Source: Mycoplasmoidaceae bacterium (GTDB lineage Bacteria > Bacillota_I > Bacilli_A > Mycoplasmatales > Mycoplasmoidaceae). From it: 64,000 bases of DNA. A program made the translations under genes and the position numbers. Within the stretch, counting starts at the first letter, position 1; every line of letters begins with the position of its first letter. Under the pieces are notes generated by a model. That model was not told the origin of the DNA and did not search any database. It worked only from the letters and a program-made list of their open reading frames with translations. Shown here piece after piece: positions 23,111 to 34,238 of the stretch. Where the stretch lies: NCBI GenBank assembly GCA_024407855.1, contig JAKSVQ010000002.1, positions 1 through 64,000 on the forward strand. Reading direction: 5' to 3'.

Positions 23111-24151
23111 ATGGAAGGGATAAATAAAATTCTAATTTTTGGTGGAGCATTTAACCCTCCACATGTTGGACATTTACATATATTGCAAAAAGCAATAGAA
23201 TTTATTTCTCCAAGCAAAACGATAGTTTGTGTTGATAAGATTTCTCCATGAAAACATGCTGGACAATTAGCTCCATACTCATACCGTGTAACAATGGTTA
23301 ATAATTTGTTTAACCCAGTTAAGTATGAAATTTATCCAAACAAAAATAATTTATCTTACACATGCGATATTATTAAAGAAATTTCTGCGCAAAATCCAGA
23401 TAGCGAACTTTTCTTTTTAGTTGGTCAAGACCAATATGAGATGATAACTACATGGAATAATTATGAAGATATCAATCAACGTTGTACCATTGTATGCTAC
23501 AAGCGTGGTGGTAAGCCAATATCTAGAATTGATGATAAACATATCATCTTGCCAAATGCTGAGTTTAAATGTTCAAGTTCAGATTTAAGAACAAACTTAA
23601 ATAAGAATGATGTTGGTGAAAAAAACTTTAATTACATTCGAGATGCTGGTTTGTATATACAAACAAGAGTGGCTTCATATATGACTGAACGTAGATACCA
23701 ACATACATTAAGAGTATTGGATACAGTTACTAAAATTGCTCAAAGCAATAATTTTACAGATGAAGACATTTTGCGTTGTCAGACAGCCGCATTATTGCAT
23801 GATATTGCTAAGAAAATGACAGATCAGGAACTTCGTTCAATCATTTCTAATGATGAATTATCTAGTTTCCCAACATATCACTGTGCTCATGGTTTAGCTG
23901 GTGCTAGACTGGCATCAAAAGATTTTGGGATTAAAGACCCAATCGTTTTAGATGCAATTGAAAACCATGTTATCTTTAAAGATATTAATTCTAATAACAG
24001 AGTAGCTAAGGCATTATTCTTGGCTGACAAGCTTGAACCCGCTAGAACAGAAGCTGATATTCCAGGCAGACAACAATTATTTAGTGAATCACTATTTAAC
24101 TTGGAAGCAACTTTTGAAAAAGTGTACAAACTGAATGGAGCTAAATACTAA
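23111..24151 (+). CDS. nadD: Nicotinate-nucleotide adenylyltransferase fused to YqeK HD hydrolase
   Basis: 346 residues in two domains. Residues 1-190: a nucleotidyltransferase with GGAFNPPHVGHLHI (HxGH motif), KHAGQLAPYSYRVTMV and the SSSDLR end motif, making nicotinate adenine dinucleotide. Residues 190-346: an HD domain with RRYQHTLRV, ALLHDIAKKMT, HGLAGARLA and LADKLEPAR, as in YqeK, a diadenosine tetraphosphate hydrolase in Bacillus. The fusion is also seen in other mycoplasmas. Ends with a TAATG overlap into mtnN. Confidence 0.92.
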
Positions 24152-24834
24152 TGATCGGTTTAATTGCTGCAGAAAAATCTGAAACTGGTAACTTAGTTAA
24201 GGCAATCCAAGCTAAGATTATTGAGTTTAATGGGGTTAGATATTACATCGGTAATATAAATGGAAAACAAGTTGTTGCTTGCTTTTGCGGGATTGGTAAA
24301 ACCAACGCTGCAATGACAGCAACAAATATGATTATTAATTTTGGTGTTGATAAGATTTTTAACATTGGATTATGTGGATCATGTAAAACAACAATTAAAC
24401 CTGGATCAACAATTATTGCTGACAATCTACAATATAGTGATGTCGATTTAACTGCCTTTAATTATCAATTAAATCAATTACCGGAAGAACCCCTTCGCTA
24501 CGAAGTTAAAAGGGAATATATTAATTACTTAAAATCCATTATTGATGAATCAATTGTTGGTACCGTTGCTACTGCTGATGCTGTTATTTCAATAAATAAT
24601 ATTGAATTATTTCCAGCACTAGTTGATAAAGATATACTAGGTTATGATATGGAAGCTACAGCTATTGCACAGGTTTGCAAACATGCAAATGTTGATTTCT
24701 TAGCTGTTAAATTAGTATCAGATAATATTACTTTTGATACTAACACACATGGTCAATACAATACTAACTATAAGTCTCTTGCAAAGAAGATTGAAGGTAT
24801 CAGTCTTAAAGTTTTAGAATATTATTCTAAATAA
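24151..24834 (+). CDS. mtnN: 5'-methylthioadenosine/S-adenosylhomocysteine nucleosidase
   Basis: 227 residues, phosphorylase/nucleosidase fold. GLIAAEKSE at the N-terminus, NIGLCGS, TADAVIS and YDMEATAIAQVC (substrate-binding Met-Glu) are diagnostic. Cleaves MTA and SAH, recycling by-products of SAM-dependent methylation. Overlaps the nadD stop by one base, so it is the last gene of the parE-parC-yqeG-nadD-mtnN run. Confidence 0.93.
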   Translation: MIGLIAAEKSETGNLVKAIQAKIIEFNGVRYYIGNINGKQVVACFCGIGKTNAAMTATNMIINFGVDKIFNIGLCGSCKTTIKPGSTIIADNLQYSDVDLTAFNYQLNQLPEEPLRYEVKREYINYLKSIIDESIVGTVATADAVISINNIELFPALVDKDILGYDMEATAIAQVCKHANVDFLAVKLVSDNITFDTNTHGQYNTNYKSLAKKIEGISLKVLEYYSK

Positions 24835-24865
24835 AATAATATATATTATTAATACTATGCCTATA

Positions 24866-24871
24866 TATAAT
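24866..24871 (+). promoter_or_regulatory. -10 box before the glycan locus
   Basis: TATAAT ends 13 bases before the ATG at 24885, which has no Shine-Dalgarno. It is the only promoter-like site I see before the genes from 24885 to 29998. Confidence 0.45.
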
Positions 24872-24884
24872 CTATATATTATTT

Positions 24885-26186
24885 ATGGCAAACAAAAAAA
24901 CAAAATCTAAAGCTATAAAGTCAGAAACAGATCCTGATTATAAGCTAATAGAGGAAAAAGCTGAAGAATCTAATACTAAGAAAAAGAAAGGGTTCTTCAC
25001 TGCAAGAAAAGTAGTCTTAATAACTTTTTTCACTATTATTGCGATTGCAATTGTTGTTTGTACAATAATGTTTATTACACCAATTCAATGAGATAAATTA
25101 GGCCAAACCATTGCAAGTGGTTTTGTAACAAAGATTGGTATTTTATGATTCATATTATTGTTGTTTTATTTTTTCTATGCAATATTCACGAACTATGCAA
25201 CGTTATGATTAAGAATTAGAAAATTTGGTTATAAAATACCTCAGTGAGAATATTGATTATATGCAGCTGCTACTTCTTTTTTAAGAGCCGTTACTCCCCC
25301 ATTATTTTCTGACCCTTATACAATTTTTTGAATGAAGACTCATGGAATATCAACTTCAAGGGCAACTAGTTTAATATTTTCAAACACTTTAGTTTGACAA
25401 ATTATTCAATTTACTGTTACATTCCCTTCATTTGTAATGGTCTTAATCTATCGTGATAGTATGTTGCACACAGGTTTAGTAAATAACTGGGAATATGTCT
25501 TAGCATTTTCATTATTGTGTGCTGGTGTTATTATTGATGTTTTTTCAATTGCATTTATGGTGATGTTAAACTTATCTAAAAAAATGCATTCAGGAATGTC
25601 TAAGATTTTTAACTGAACAAAGAAGAAACTTCATATGAAGTATCATAGTAAAGCTGAAATTGAAAAGAAATATAAAGAACAAGCAACAATTAAACGTGAT
25701 TTCATAAATTCTATGAAGGATTGAAAAACAACAATATTGGTGTTTATTACTTTTATAGTTAATGAAATAGTTTTATATTCTGCTGTCGTATGAGCTCTAT
25801 ATTTTGTTAAGAATGTGGAATACATTTCTGAGAATATTACTCAAAATTATGTTGTCACATTTAACTTTGGTTGAGCTTTTAATTGCGCCAATGTTACTTT
25901 CACTGCGATTAGATTAGCATTCTTAATTCCTGGCGGTGAAGGTGCACAACAATGATTGCTATCTAGATTTCTTGTCCGATTAGGTTCTCCAACTTTTGAG
26001 CCAACTCCAACAGAAGACATTAAAAATTCAATACAACATATCGTAGTTAATAATGGAATTTTGGTTTGAAGAACATTTGGCAATTATTTATCGGCTTTAT
26101 TTGGTTTTGGTGCTATCATTGGCTTAACTATAAAACAAACTAAACAATATAAAAAGAATAAATCTTTGGTAGCTGAACATGAATAA
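24885..26186 (+). CDS. Membrane protein of the MprF/YbhN flippase-like family (LPG synthase TM region)
   Basis: 433 residues with many TGA-Trp codons. A Lys/Glu-rich cytosolic N-terminus (about 40 residues) is followed by seven or eight hydrophobic segments. The stretches FLRAVTPPLFSDPYTIFWMK and AFLIPGGEGAQQW resemble the Pro/Gly loops of the lysylphosphatidylglycerol synthase TM region, found in MprF flippase domains and lone YbhN proteins. No synthetase (GNAT-like) domain is attached. First gene of a cluster with glf and glycosyltransferases, so moving a lipid-linked sugar is a fair guess. Overlaps glf by 8 bases. Confidence 0.6.
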
Positions 26187-27336
26187 GGAAATAAGAATTA
26201 TTGGATGCGGAATTTCTGGCGCAACATTAGCTAATATATTAGCTAATAACGGTTGGCATGTAACGATTTATGATATGAATAATTTTGTTGGTGGCAATTG
26301 TTATGATGGTAAAAATAAGGCTGGAATTCTAGTTCATAATTTTGGTCCACATATATTTCATACAAATGATAAGGGCGTTTATTCATTTGTAACTAAATTT
26401 GCAAAATTAAATAAGTATGTTAACAAGGTTTTAGTCAGTGTTAAAGGAAAATTATTCCCTTTGCCTATTAATTTTAAGTCAATTGAAGTGATAATGGGCA
26501 CAAAAGGAAGCGTTATCATTAAGACTTTAAAAAAAATATTTCCAGACAAAAAGAGCATTTCATTGTTTGAACTGAGAAAAGTAGATGACAGAAATGTTCA
26601 GCATTTTTTAGATTGAATATCTAAAAATGTTTATTTTAATTATTCTGCGAAAATGTGAGGAATGAAGTTTAATGAAATCAATCCTGATACTATTAATCGA
26701 GTAAAAATTGTTTTATCGTACGACCATAATTACTTCCCTGATGACAAATATCAAGGTTTGCCAATTGGCGGATATTCAAAAATGATAAAACGAATGTTAG
26801 ATCATAAGAACATAAATGTTGTATTAAATTCAAATGCATTAGATCATTTAACATTTGATAAAAATAATATAAGATGAAATACAAAAGTAATATCTTGCCC
26901 TATCGTATATTGTGGGCCCTTAGACGAACTATTAGATTATAAATACGGTATGCTACCATATCGCAGTTTGAATATTAAATTTGAAACACATAAGATAAAC
27001 AAATACCAAAAGACTGCTGTTGTCAACTACCCAGCTCATCCTAAGATGACGAGAATAACAGAATATAAACAAATGACATTTCAAAGCAAAAATAGGATAA
27101 CAACAATTTCTAAAGAATACCCAGGTCAATTTGATTTGAAATCAAAAATTTTTAGACAAAGATATTATCCAATTATTTCTGAAAATAATTTGATACTTTA
27201 TAACAGATATTTGAAATATTTTAGTAAATTCAAAAATTTTATTCCATTAGGCCGCTTAGCTCAATATAAGTATTTTGATATGGATGATGCAATTAAACAA
27301 GCATTAGACCTAGCAAAGAGGTTAAACCATGCGTAA
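26179..27336 (+). CDS. glf: UDP-galactopyranose mutase
   Basis: 385 residues. FAD-binding GCGISGATLANILANNG, then VGGNCYDG and HNFGPHIFHTND are strongly conserved in Glf; the later LPIGGYSKMIKRML and the C-terminal IPLGRLAQYKYFDMDDAI complete the family pattern. Converts UDP-galactopyranose to UDP-galactofuranose, the donor for Galf-containing glycans and glycolipids. Overlaps both neighbours by 8 bases, implying coupled translation. Confidence 0.93.
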
Positions 27337-28198
27337 GTTTGAGCAAGAAAGAATTAAAACCTTTGGCTTAGCATCAAAAAATTTCACTCATGAAATTCCA
27401 GTTGTTTGTGTTGAACCTAAACACTTAACAGATGAATCTGTTATTTTTATATTTAATGGTGGCATTGGTAATTCTATCCCATCATGTCTATACATGGATA
27501 ACATTGCATACGATAACAATTATTTTGTTACATATGAAAAAGCAGGTCATAATGACAACAAGAACAAACCATCACAATTTAAAAAGATGTATCTAACTGA
27601 ATTAGATGATGTTGTTGATTGGACAAAACAACAATTCCCAACAAGAAAGATTTATTTGTTAGGTGAATCTTGAGGAACGGCTATTAACTTTTTGTATTAC
27701 AAAGATCATTGTAATAAAGTAGATGGCGTTGTTGGCTGGAACATGCCATTCAAGATTGTTAATCCAGAAAAAAAGACAGCAAAACAAATGTATTCTATTG
27801 TATGGCGTGAAATATTAACATTCTTATTTAATGTTGAATGCCAATTACCGGTTGTCCAATCAAGTCAAGATAAATTTAGTCATGACCCATTATTTGGACG
27901 TTTACTAAACATTGTTCCACCATCTAAGAGAAATACAAAAATAAATCTTTCAGTTTGAAGATTTATGAGACCTTCTTACCGTTTTGTTTGTCAGAACGGA
28001 AAAAATCCAAAATATAACTTTATGTATATCCAATCTGGCGAAGATGTTATGGCAAAATGAAGTGCTATTAAAAAGATTGCAAAAAAGTCTGATGAGAACC
28101 ACTTTTTTGAGTTACCAACAGGATATCATGTATTATCAATGGAACCAAAAGAATCAATTGATTTGTATAACAAAGTATTGGAGTTTATAAAACGATAG
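27329..28198 (+). CDS. Alpha/beta hydrolase (lipase/esterase-like)
   Basis: 289 residues. FNGGIGNSIPS resembles the oxyanion loop, YLLGESWGTAINF is a G-x-S-x-G nucleophile elbow, and GYHVLSME near the C-terminus supplies the likely catalytic His. No signal peptide, so it is cytosolic. The substrate is unknown; placed between glf and GT2 genes, it could act on a lipid or sugar ester of the surface glycan. The start is in the 8-base ATGCGTAA overlap with glf. Confidence 0.78.
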
Positions 28199-28199
28199 T

Positions 28200-28354
28200 A
28201 TGAAAACATTTTCAATCATTACCCCAGTTTATAATGGACAAGAATATATTGCTAATTGCATTAATGCAATTGCTAATGCAAATTATGATTTAACGAAGAT
28301 TGAACATATCGTTGTTGATGATGGTTCAACTGATAACACAAAAAAGATATGTGA
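28200..28354 (+). repeat. Near-identical 155-base segment, copy 1
   Basis: The 5' end of GT2 copy 1. It matches 29102-29256 except for one base (C versus T at offset 24). Similarity drops abruptly after the codons for KICE/KICD. Confidence 0.95.
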
Positions 28355-29096
28355 AGAACTATCAAAAAAGTATCCCCATGTAAAATTTTATTCAAAAACT
28401 AATGGTAATTGGGGGAGTGTCATTAATTATGTAAAACATAACAAACTAGTCCATAATGATTACGTAATTGTTTGTGATGCAGATGACTTAATAATACCTG
28501 ATGCTTTTAAATATGTAAATAATAAAAATGATGATGCTGATATTTTTTGTGGGGCATTTAAAATTCAAAATTCAAAAGGAATAAAATTAAAAATGTTCCC
28601 ATATATTTTCTTAGCTAAAAGAAATTTTGTAAAAACTGAAAAAAAGTTTTATATATCTAGATATTTAGTCCCTAATTGTGTTTATTTTAAAAAGAATGTT
28701 TTTTACAACATCGGCGATCTAAAAGAAAAAATTATGTACCAAGATGTAATTTTATTTGCTGAATTATATAAGCATTCACACAAAGTACGATTTACCAAAA
28801 AAGCCTTATCAATATATTGGAGAGGTAGACCTAATAACACAATGAGTCAAATAGCATCACCAAAAGCTATTGCTTCATTAGAGTCAAATATTAAGTATTA
28901 TTCAGATAATGATTTAATTGAACCATTTTCTTTACAGGTAATGTTTTTAACACCTGTAAGACACATTGTGAAAAAAAAGAAAGAGAAAGTTATTTTTCAC
29001 CACAAACCTAAATTTTCTTCATATCCTTGGTATGTAAGAGTGTTTGTATGAATGCTATATATTATTATTGCAAAAAAATATATTAAAATAGTATAG
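28200..29096 (+). CDS. Glycosyltransferase family 2, copy 1
   Basis: 298 residues. GT-A fold with SIITPVYNGQEYIANCINAI, VVDDGSTDNT and the DxD-type CDADD; a further ED-like region is YQDVILFAELY. A hydrophobic C-terminal stretch (MLYIIIAKKYIKIV) may attach it to the membrane. Transfers a sugar from a nucleotide donor, plausibly to a lipid or glycan given the adjacent glf. The first 155 bases match the 5' end of the next gene at 154 positions, while the rest is clearly diverged. Confidence 0.9.
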
Positions 29097-29101
29097 ATAA
29101 A

Positions 29102-29256
29102 ATGAAAACATTTTCAATCATTACTCCAGTTTATAATGGACAAGAATATATTGCTAATTGCATTAATGCAATTGCTAATGCAAATTATGATTTAACGAAG
29201 ATTGAACATATCGTTGTTGATGATGGTTCAACTGATAACACAAAAAAGATATGTGA
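29102..29256 (+). repeat. Near-identical 155-base segment, copy 2
   Basis: The 5' end of GT2 copy 2, direct repeat of 28200-28354 at a distance of 902 bases. It encodes the nucleotide-sugar-binding N-terminus. Confidence 0.95.
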
Positions 29257-29998
29257 CGAGCTAGCTAAAAAATATTCGCATGTAAAGTTTTATTCTAAAG
29301 AGAATGGTAACTGAGGTAGTGTTATTAACTATGTTAAGAATAAACACTTAGCAAATAATGATTATGTTGTCCTTTGCGATGCAGATGACATTATTCTCCC
29401 TGATGCCTTCAAAATAGTTAATGAAAAGAATGATGACTGTGATCTATTTGTTTCAAGTTTTTATCGTTGAAATGGCAAGAAAAGAAAAATTAAAATTTTT
29501 CCTTACTTCTTTTTATTTAAAAAGAATTTATATAAGAAACATAAATGACACTATTACACATCCTTAATTGTTCCCCAATCAGGATGAATGAAGAACTACA
29601 TCTTTTATAGTGTAAAGGATCTAAAAGAAGGTGTTGCATATCAAGACACTGTCTTGTTTACACAAGCATTTCTAAATTCTAATCACGTTCGTTACACAAC
29701 TAAAACAACATCATTATATTGATGTGTTCGTCCTGGCAACTCAATGAGTGAAAGCAAAGCTGATCAAGGTTTGGGTAAATTAGTGTCTAATTTTGATTTC
29801 TACGCAAAAAAACAATGAATCCATCCATTTGTATATTACGTAATGGGATTGAAGAAAATTAGAAAGTATTTAAAGAAAAATAATCGTAAATATGATTTTG
29901 GAAAGCAAAAAATGAATTTTAGTGGTTTTCCATTCTATATTCGCCCAGTGCTTTGATTCTTATATTTAACTTTAGTTAAAAAATTTATAAAAAAATAG
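29102..29998 (+). CDS. Glycosyltransferase family 2, copy 2
   Basis: 298 residues, the same length as copy 1, starting 5 bases after it. It has the same N-terminal donor-binding region (VVDDGSTDNT, CDADD) and a diverged acceptor half containing AYQDTVLFTQAF and several aromatic, TGA-encoded Trp residues, with a basic/hydrophobic C-terminus ending KKFIKK. The diverged half suggests a different acceptor. Its final codons AAA AAA TAG form one arm of the shared terminator with the convergent GT8 gene. Confidence 0.9.
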
Positions 29999-30013
29999 GA
30001 AGCCCCTATTTTT
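29991..30013. terminator. Bidirectional terminator shared by GT2 copy 2 and the GT8 gene
   Basis: AAAAATAGG (29991-29999) pairs with CCTATTTTT (30005-30013) around a 5-base loop. Read on the plus strand it carries the TAG stop of GT2 copy 2 and then a T run; on the minus strand it carries the TAG stop of the GT8 gene and a T run. Confidence 0.8.
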
Positions 30014-30821
30014 TTCTTTCTGATTGCCAAATTTTATAATCTGCATCAAAGACAAACACTTTTAAATGTTTGTGAACATTTTTGACATCTCATTGTTTAA
30101 TTTTATCTCAGAATGGCCATCCTCTTCATCGGTTACAAAAATGCTTAATGATATCGCCAGTATAAATCTTTTCAGATTGACGATTGTATTTAAAGTCATC
30201 ACCTGGAAAGTATTTATATTTGGTTGCAGCTTTATTCAAAGCTGTCTGATCAGCTCATTTATAGTTATGTGTGTTTAATTCAACAATTGCTTTATCAAAT
30301 AATTTAGTTTTTTTGCAAACATCAACATTAAAGAGAATTACACCAGCATTAAAAGTATTTTTAGTTAAAGTATTCCTAAATCACCAATTATGACTGGCAC
30401 GGAATTCTAAGTCTTTAACATCAATGTTATAAAGTTTGCTAATATCTCCACAAGCCATTGTGTCAGAATCTAAATACAGAACCTTACCTGATAATTGATT
30501 AAATTTATCAATTAATAATCTTAGACATGTATATGGTGTAAACTTAGTAGCTACATTTTCAACCGTTGTCAAATATTTTTGAGCTTGTTTTGTACAATCA
30601 ATAATTTTAAATGATGATTTCAAATTATATTTCTTAACCATCATATCTATAATTTTTCCATGACTTTTAGTCATCTTAGTATACTTTTTCCCAACACTTT
30701 CAAAATCGGCAGTTAATAAGTAAAATTGAATAGGTTTAGTACACCTTCTTACAATAGATAAAATTGATAGGTATAACCCATCAAAGTACCCATCATTACA
30801 TGCATAAACAATTTTGATCAT
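30006..30821 (-). CDS. Glycosyltransferase family 8
   Basis: 271 residues with many TGA-Trp codons. Begins MIKIVYACNDGYFDGLYLSI, has the metal-binding DxD in VLYLDSDTMACGDI, FNAGVILFNVD in mid-protein, and a C-terminal IIKHFCNRWRGWPFW resembling the GT8 HF..KPW motif. Retaining galactosyl- or glucosyltransferase; the acceptor is unknown. Convergent with the GT2 genes and 1 base after the ktrA stop on its own strand, so it shares a transcript with ktrA. Confidence 0.85.
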
Positions 30822-30822
30822 C

Positions 30823-31491
30823 TTACTTTGTTGATGTTAAGAAATTAACAACTTTTTTAATATTGTTGTTTGGACAAACAACACTGACAATATCACCAAT
30901 TTTAAATTGAGTGTTTTGCTTAATAGGGAAAATAATTTCGTCTTTTCGTTGAATAGAAATAATTAGAGTATCTAAATTTTCTTTCATTTTTAAAGAGAAA
31001 ACGTTTTTGTGGAGAATGTCTGGATTAGTAATTACAGATTTAATTCAACAAACTTGTTTGTTAATAGCTGTAATATCAGCACCAAGGTTGTAAACTAATT
31101 GAATAGCTAGTTTATTAGCTACTTCAGTTTCTGGAGTAATTACATTAGTAATACCCATAGTTTTTAAAACACGTTCGTGTGTTTGGTTCTTTGCACGAGC
31201 AATAACGTTTTCACAACCTAATTGTCGTAAGTTAGCACAAATCATAATTGAGCTTTCAATTTCAGATGTACCAACAATAATAGTGTTAACATTCTTAACA
31301 CCACAGTCAGCTAATGCGTTAATATCTGTTGCATCAGCTTTAATAACAATTTCGTGTAAACGAGAAATCTTGTCACAAAGGTTGCTATCACTTTCAACAA
31401 CCATAACACGTTTTCCTAATTCATTTAATTGGTCAGCAACTTGAGCACCAAATCGACCATAACCAATTACACAGTATTCTACTTTTGCCAT
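30823..31491 (-). CDS. ktrA: Potassium uptake regulatory subunit KtrA/KtrC (RCK domains)
   Basis: 222 residues. The RCK-N Rossmann motif VIGYGRFGAQVADQLNELG with VVESD, and an RCK-C domain after residue 140 (IIFPIKQNTQFKIGDIVSVV). The cytosolic nucleotide-gated partner of a KtrB/KtrD membrane subunit, which is not in this window. AGGAGA precedes the ATG, and TATAAT on the minus strand lies at 31516-31521, between it and pgi. Confidence 0.9.
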
Positions 31492-31526
31492 ATTTTCTCC
31501 TCAATACTTATATATATTATACAAAC

Positions 31527-32807
31527 TTATTTACGCTTTAGAATGCGGGCGATACGCTTTTTATATACCTCAACCCCTGGTTGATCAAATGGGTTAAGAC
31601 GTAATAAATAAGCACTGCACATTGCCGCAAAACATAGTCACATGTATAGATAACCAAAATGGTATGCATCTTGTCTATCAACATAGATAATTAGGTTATT
31701 AACTTTGCCTTCTTCATTATGAGCTTGCACTGTTGATAGCATAGCTACTTCATTTAAATATGATAGTTTTTTACCATTCAAATATTTTAATGATGGTGTA
31801 TCAACATAAACTGTACTATCAATGATTGGTTCTTTAACATATAAAGTTGTTTCAAAGAAGTTTCTAGTACCTTCTTGAAGGTATTGTCCCATTGAGTGCA
31901 AGTCTGTAGTAAATAATGAAGTTGAAGGATATAAAGCTTTGTGGTCTTTTCCTTCAGATTCACCAAACAATTGTTTTCAAACTTCAGTCATCATATGTAA
32001 ACCTGGGTCATAAACAATAAAGTTTTCAATGCTATATCGTTGGAAGCTACGGAAGTAGTTTCGGTAACAAGCATATTTAAATGCACTATTATTCTTAATT
32101 TTTCTTGTTTTAAGATTTTTTGCTGCATCTGAAGCACCACGAATGATTGCTTTGTAGTCAAGATCTAGCAAGATGAATAAAAACATTCCAGCGGGTGTTA
32201 AGGCTGAATAACGACCACCAATGTTATTAGGAATAACAAATGATGCTCATTTATTCTTTTCTACTAACTTGCGAACATTACCTTTTTCTTTATCAGTAAC
32301 AGCAGCAATTAATTTATTAGCTCTAGCTTCACCAACATTTTTAATTAATTGTCGGTGGAATAAACCAAATGCTACAGCAGGTTCAAGTGTAGTACCAGAT
32401 TTTGAAATAACAATGATGCCAAAAGGGTCTTTATTTAAACTACGTAGTAGACTAGTAATGTAATTATGATTAAAGTTATGAGCAAAATAAACCTTGAAGT
32501 TCTTTTTACCAAAATCAGAACGTAGTCAGTTCATGCCGGCTTTAATTCCTAAATAGCTTCCACCAATACCAATAACTACTACTTTTCTAATTTTTGACTT
32601 CTTTCATTCATTAGCAGTAGCAATCATTTTATTGATTTCATTTTGTGGGTAGTTTTTGACATAGTCAATTCAACCAGTCATTTCCATCCCTTTAGCTTTA
32701 CCTTTTTTAAGACGTTTATAAATACGGCTAACCCTAGGTTGGTATAGACGGTAAATTGCTTTGTCAGAAACAGACCAATTGGTATATTTCGTATCAAGTT
32801 TAATCAT
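31527..32807 (-). CDS. pgi: Glucose-6-phosphate isomerase
   Basis: 426 residues. IGIGGSYLGIKAG, VISKSGTTLEPA, GGRYSALTPAGMF and the QGTRNFFET-like QEGTRNFFET motif identify PGI; the C-terminal LRLNPFDQPGVEVYKKRI holds the signature QPGVE. Interconverts glucose-6-phosphate and fructose-6-phosphate. AGAGGTAATT precedes the start and minus-strand TATAAT lies at 32823-32828. Slightly shorter than the 445-450 residue Bacillus enzyme. Confidence 0.95.
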
Positions 32808-32835
32808 AATTACCTCTTTGTTATTATACTACACT

Positions 32836-32861
32836 AAATACATACATTTATGTATGTATTT
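32836..32861. promoter_or_regulatory. 26-bp inverted repeat between pgi and the acyltransferase gene
   Basis: Perfect 12-bp arms AAATACATACAT and ATGTATGTATTT with a 2-base centre. It covers the expected -35 region of a plus-strand promoter whose TATAAT is at 32871-32876, 8 bases before the ATG at 32885. It lies 8 bases from the minus-strand -10 of pgi. Best read as an operator or a cruciform-prone site. Confidence 0.55.
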
Positions 32862-32884
32862 TCATTGTTATATAATTTAAGAAT

Positions 32885-34231
32885 ATGAATACTCAAAAAA
32901 CATTTAATACCACTCAAACTGCTAACAAATCAGTTCGAAATAGTTTGGTTGAATTCATGCGATTTTTCTTCGCAATGTGTGTTCTTATTGGACATGGTTT
33001 CTTTCCATGAGCAGAAACAGCTTGACACCCAATTTGTCACACACCAGTAGAATGCTTCTTTATTATTTCTGGTTGATTCTTTATGTCATCTTTTGCTAAA
33101 GGTGTAGCAAAATATGGACAATATGGTCCATTTAGGAGCTTTTGAAGATTGTTTAAGGATAAGTTTGCAGGTTTATTCTTTCCAATAATTATTCCATGTT
33201 TCATTTGCTTACAAGTTGGATTCTGATACGATGTTGCAAATGGCGGAATGAGTATGTTATGATTCATGCATGACTTAGCATTAGTTTTCATGATTCTATA
33301 TTTAACATACTACCGTCATGTATATCGTCGTAAAAGCATGAAAGAATTTAATATTGCTTTAGCAATTATTTGTGGTGTTACAACTCTATTGAGATTTATT
33401 ACTATGCCATTATTAAATGATATGGCTTTGCCTTGCTGCCGTGCCTTGTCAACTATTACTTTTGCAATGCTATTTTGCCAAATTCCAAAGATTAAAGGCA
33501 AAAAGGCATTATTAATATTCTTAACCATCTTATTCTTGATAATTAATATCTTTGCACAAATCGCACCAATTACTGATGTTTTCTTATGAAAACTTCAAAT
33601 TCGATATGCATTTGCATATTTGTTATTCACACCATTCTTATACTTTGCTTGTCAAGTATCATTTAAATTTAAGCCATTTGATTACTTAGGAAAAATAAGT
33701 GGTCCTATTTATTACTACCAATCAGTTAACTACTTATTCTTGTCATTAGAAATTGCAACAGGTGTAGCTTTCTTTGGCAATATGTGGTTCCTATTCTTCT
33801 TGCCAATTGTTTTAGCAATCATTGACGACGGAATAAGAAGAACTAAAAATTATATATATATATATAAACATCGATATTCACCAGTTCCGGGTAAGTCATT
33901 TGAAGAACATGAAAGATTGTGTGCTAAGTTTGAGCAAAAGAAAGGTTCAATCTGAATTATTCATGCAATCACAATTTTGTGCATAACAGCATATCTTGTA
34001 ATTTGTGGAATAACAAGTTTTACAATGTACATGATAAAAGCACCAGGCTGAGAAAATTGATGATGATTAGTCCCTGATGCAGAAGGAATGCAATTTAGTA
34101 CCTTTGGTAAAATCGCTCTAACATGTCTAAGTGGTGTATTCATTCCTTTATTCTTCTCACTTAATATTGGTTTAGTCCTAAAAGGACGTAAAAAATACCC
34201 TTTAAACAACCCAACTTATAAAAATATATAA
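32885..34231 (+). CDS. Acyltransferase 3 family membrane protein (OafA/YrhL-like)
   Basis: 448 residues, about ten hydrophobic segments, many TGA-Trp codons. The N-terminal RNSLVEFMRFFFAMCVLIGH and VECFFIISGWFFM are the R-x10-H and FFxxSG motifs of the acyltransferase 3 family, which O-acylate surface sugars or lipids. No extra SGNH domain. A target among the cell's own glycolipids is an inference. The ATG is 8 bases after TATAAT with no Shine-Dalgarno, so probably leaderless. Confidence 0.85.
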
Positions 34232-34238
34232 TGATAGT

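Noticed and set aside
27984..28190. Small open frame within the alpha/beta hydrolase gene
   Set aside because: It is out of frame with the hydrolase, whose own frame continues to 28198 through TGA-Trp and includes the catalytic His region.
30823..31491. KtrA as an orphan because no KtrB lies next to it
   Set aside because: KtrA and KtrB are often unlinked, and the partner may lie outside the window.
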